7,330 bases of DNA from Microcaldota archaeon (GTDB lineage: Archaea; Micrarchaeota; Micrarchaeia; Micrarchaeales; CABMGC01), in contig JASHTX010000039.1 of assembly GCA_030040335.1 (NCBI GenBank), forward strand, positions 1-7,330, given 5' to 3'. This document shows positions 5,465-7,330 of the stretch, one piece after another (within the stretch, counting starts at the first letter, position 1; every line of letters begins with the position of its first letter). Under the pieces are notes generated by a model. That model ran no database searches and was not told the origin of the DNA. It was given only the letters and a program-made list of their open reading frames with translations. Both the position numbers and the translations under genes were made by a program.

Positions 5465-6634
5465 ATGCATCACAGAATCGCTTTCTATTCTGATAGCTAC
5501 CTTCCGGCTGTTGACGGCGTCGTCACATCCATGCTCGATTTTAAGCAGGAGCTCGAGCGGAGGGGGCACAAGGCATACATCTTCGCAACGTGCAGGCTAA
5601 GGGACAGGAAGAAATACGCCGCAAAGGACGTGTTTCTGTATCCTGGCCTGAAGTTCAGGCCATACCCGCAGTACAGCGTGGCGCTCTTTCCATACTACTC
5701 ATCGTTGAAGCTGAAGAAGCTTGAAATAGACACGATCCACGTGCAGACACCGTTCACCATGGGCTTCAACGGGCTTGTCGCAGCAAAGGTGGGCAGGTAT
5801 CCGCTCGTGGGCACCTTCCATACCCTGGTAAACAGCAAGTCGCTTTCCTCATACTACCCCAAGAACAAAAGGCTGAGGAACTTCTACTCCAAGTACATAT
5901 GGAAATACGTGAAGTTCTTCTACAGGAAATGCGACATGACCATAGCGCCCTCGCAGACCATAGCTGACATGCTTCAGAAAAATGACATAATGAACACGGC
6001 CGTTGTGCCTAACGGGATAAACCTCAGGGTCTTCAACGAGAGGGTCAGCGGCAGGAAGCTCAGGAAAAAGCTGGGGATAGGTGAGGACGACAAGGTGATC
6101 CTGCATGTCGGCAGGCTCAGCAGCGAGAAGAAGGTGGAGATTCTGCTAAGGGCGGCGAAGCTGCTGTCCAAGAAGCGAAGGGACATACATCTGCTCATAG
6201 CCGGCGGGGGCCCTGCGGCCGAGACGTACAAGCACATGGCAAGGAAGCTCGGAATCGCTGCAAAGACGACATTCATGGGCATGGTGCCGCATGAGGAACT
6301 GCCAGAGGTTTACGCGGCAGGGGATCTGCTCTGCCTTCCTTCGACATTCGAGACACAGGGCATAGTATCGCTTGAGGCAATGGCTGTAGGCAAGCCGGTG
6401 GTCGGCGCCAACTTCCTTGCGCTGGCCGAGCTGATAGAGAACGGCAGGAACGGCGAGAAGTTCAAGCCTGGCGACTACGAAGCCTGCGCCAGGAAAATAG
6501 AAAAGGTATTAAATAGCACTGATAATTATAGGAAATATGCGGTAAGCACGGCCAAAAATTACTCGGTGGCGCGCGTTACCAGCAGGCTGATAAGAGTCTA
6601 CGACTCGATGGCTTCAGAACAGGCGGTTTACTGA
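5465..6634 (+). CDS. GT4-family glycosyltransferase
   Basis: A 389-residue retaining glycosyltransferase of the GT-B fold. The N-terminal acceptor half begins RIAFYSDSYLPAVDGVVTSM (4-23), typical of GT4 enzymes such as diacylglycerol glucosyltransferases and mannosyltransferases, and includes VGTFHT with His119. The C-terminal nucleotide-sugar half has VPNGIN (181-186), HVGRLSSEKK (214-223) with the phosphate-contacting Arg217 and Lys222, LIAGGGP (244-250), and the EX7E motif with Glu296 and Glu304 in FETQGIVSLEAMAVGKP. There is no membrane helix; the many basic residues in 130-155 could hold it at the membrane surface. Donor and acceptor cannot be read from sequence; a glycolipid or a glycan for surface proteins is plausible. 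The ATG follows uL15 by 10 bases, with only a weak GAGTG before it. Its stop overlaps a CTG codon that may start the next gene. Confidence 0.92.
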   Translation: MHHRIAFYSDSYLPAVDGVVTSMLDFKQELERRGHKAYIFATCRLRDRKKYAAKDVFLYPGLKFRPYPQYSVALFPYYSSLKLKKLEIDTIHVQTPFTMGFNGLVAAKVGRYPLVGTFHTLVNSKSLSSYYPKNKRLRNFYSKYIWKYVKFFYRKCDMTIAPSQTIADMLQKNDIMNTAVVPNGINLRVFNERVSGRKLRKKLGIGEDDKVILHVGRLSSEKKVEILLRAAKLLSKKRRDIHLLIAGGGPAAETYKHMARKLGIAAKTTFMGMVPHEELPEVYAAGDLLCLPSTFETQGIVSLEAMAVGKPVVGANFLALAELIENGRNGEKFKPGDYEACARKIEKVLNSTDNYRKYAVSTAKNYSVARVTSRLIRVYDSMASEQAVY

Positions 6635-7245
6635 GCGAAGAAAACAAGAACAACGATGGTAGGGAGGAAAAGGCCAGCGCGAATCCAGAGATTGAGCAGG
6701 TCAAGAACCGGATAAACGATGAGAAGAAGAAGCGGATGAATCTAATAGACCAGCTCAGAAGGCTCAGGAGCAAGCTCAACTACAAGGAGGCAGAGTACGC
6801 TGCGCTCTCAAAACTCTCGGAGCTGAACAAGGCATCAAAGAACCTCGGCAGGCTTAAGAAGCTAAAGAGCGACCTCGAGTTCAGGATATCCACCGAGGCG
6901 ACGACGCTAAACGCAGAGCGCGAGCTGATCAAGAAGCTCAACTCGATAAACGAGGAACTCGAAGACGCAATCAAGGCCTACAGATTCAAGAGGAAGGTCG
7001 AGTTGGTATCCAAGGACATCGCTGACATAACGAAGGCTTTGGAATCGTACAGGTCGCAGGTCGCCGATGTCGACAAGGGTCTGGACACCCTCTATTCAAG
7101 GCTGCGCGAGATAACAGGCTGGAAGAAGAAGGACGAGCGCGAGGCCAGGCCGAGACATATCAAGAAGGACGAGCCTTTCGAGGTAAGCCTGGAGGACATA
7201 GCCACTATAAAGAACAAGAAGGAGAGCAAGGATGGCGGTGCTTGA
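6631..7245 (+). CDS. Coiled-coil protein resembling the BFR1/COG1340 family, possible CTG start
   Basis: Predicted soluble protein, almost wholly helical and charged. The frame is open from 6532, but the first ATG is at 6736 (169 residues) and no ATG, GTG or TTG lies before it. CTG at 6631 overlaps the glycosyltransferase stop as CTGA and would give 204 residues starting MSEENKNNDGREEKAS; AGGCGGT lies just before it. The stretch between CTG and ATG already reads as heptad-like helix (EIEQVKNRINDEKKKR), which argues that it is translated. Coiled coil spans about 20-165. Residues 79-113, around DLEFRISTEATTLNAERELI, resemble the signature I recall for COG1340 and eukaryotic BFR1-like proteins (LEfkI-T--L---EEk-li--I). 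The tail (166-204) is charged and probably disordered. It lies directly before an RNA nuclease gene and in line with ribosomal genes, hinting at an RNA or ribosome role; that is inference. If the CTG is not used, translation starts at 6736. Confidence 0.75.
   Translation: MSEENKNNDGREEKASANPEIEQVKNRINDEKKKRMNLIDQLRRLRSKLNYKEAEYAALSKLSELNKASKNLGRLKKLKSDLEFRISTEATTLNAERELIKKLNSINEELEDAIKAYRFKRKVELVSKDIADITKALESYRSQVADVDKGLDTLYSRLREITGWKKKDEREARPRHIKKDEPFEVSLEDIATIKNKKESKDGGA
7237..7240 (+). promoter_or_regulatory. Ribosome binding site for the TTG start of the aCPSF2-like gene
   Basis: GGTG lies five bases before the TTG at 7246, inside the last codons of the coiled-coil gene. Together with the TGATTG junction it supports this TTG as the start. 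Confidence 0.45.
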
Positions 7246-7330
7246 TTGAGACTAACTTTTTTCGGTGCCGCACGCGAAGTCGGCAGAAGCTGCATACTGG
7301 TTGAGAGCAGGGAGACCAAACTGCTGATAG
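7246..7330 (+). CDS. N-terminus of a beta-CASP RNA nuclease, aCPSF2-like (runs off the right edge)
   Basis: Only 28 residues are in the window, starting MRLTFFGAAREVGRS and ending in ETKLLI. The pattern of a short strand, then F-G-A-A-R-E-V-G-R-S, then a second strand leading to what should be an Asp-containing metal site, is the opening of the metallo-beta-lactamase domain in archaeal CPSF73/CPSF100-like nucleases. The AAREVGRS form points to the aCPSF2 (COG1236) branch and away from RNase J, which has a G-x-x-E-I-G-x-N form. Family members process or degrade RNA, acting as endonuclease or 5' exonuclease. The HxHxDH motif would lie beyond the edge. The start is TTG directly after the TGA stop of the coiled-coil gene; no ATG is available nearby. 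The call rests on a short segment. Confidence 0.78.
   Translation, partial: MRLTFFGAAREVGRSCILVESRETKLLI

Noticed and set aside
7257..7262. T6 run near the start of the nuclease gene as a terminator or slippery site
   Set aside because: It encodes the conserved Phe-Phe of the TFFGAAREVG strand in the correct frame, and no alternative frame gives a sensible product.
1..7330. tRNA genes, CRISPR arrays, insertion sequences, attachment sites or riboswitches
   Set aside because: No repeat arrays, transposase-like sequence, or cloverleaf or conserved aptamer pattern was seen. Apart from 4501-4616, essentially all bases are coding.

Overview
The window reads as archaeal chromosome of roughly even base composition. 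The evidence is the set of information-processing genes: the large subunit of the replication factor C clamp loader, archaeal/eukaryal-type phenylalanyl-tRNA synthetase subunits, archaeal-type ribosomal proteins uL30 and uL15, and the first residues of an archaeal CPSF-type beta-CASP ribonuclease. Arginine is mostly AGG and isoleucine often ATA. The Shine-Dalgarno-like sites are of the GGTGA type. The small packed genes, several divergent family members and a broken-up ribosomal operon would suit a DPANN lineage such as Micrarchaeota, but that placement is inference and weak.

Layout. (1) Bases 1-584, plus strand: the C-terminal part of RfcL, ending in a small hairpin plus T-run. (2) Bases 607-4500, minus strand: a three-gene unit transcribed leftward from a promoter near 4535. 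Its order is a predicted exported, membrane-anchored protein rich in N-glycosylation sequons, then pheS, then pheT, with junctions of a few bases. It converges on rfcL with 22 bp between the stop codons. (3) Bases 4501-4616: a 116-bp divergent promoter region. (4) Bases 4617-7330, plus strand: uL30, uL15, a GT4 glycosyltransferase, a coiled-coil protein and the start of an aCPSF2-like RNA nuclease, all within about 10 bp of each other or overlapping, so probably one transcription unit.

Most genes serve translation, replication or RNA processing. Two appear to serve the cell surface: the exported protein ahead of pheST and the glycosyltransferase behind uL15. No tRNA, rRNA, CRISPR array, insertion sequence or phage gene is visible. 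The points most worth checking are the coiled-coil gene, whose reading frame is open back to a CTG codon overlapping the stop of the glycosyltransferase and which resembles the BFR1/COG1340 family; the exported glycoprotein candidate leading the pheST operon; changed signature positions in PheT and PheS; and the lack of a PCNA-binding tail on RfcL. I see no clear new defence or mobile system here.
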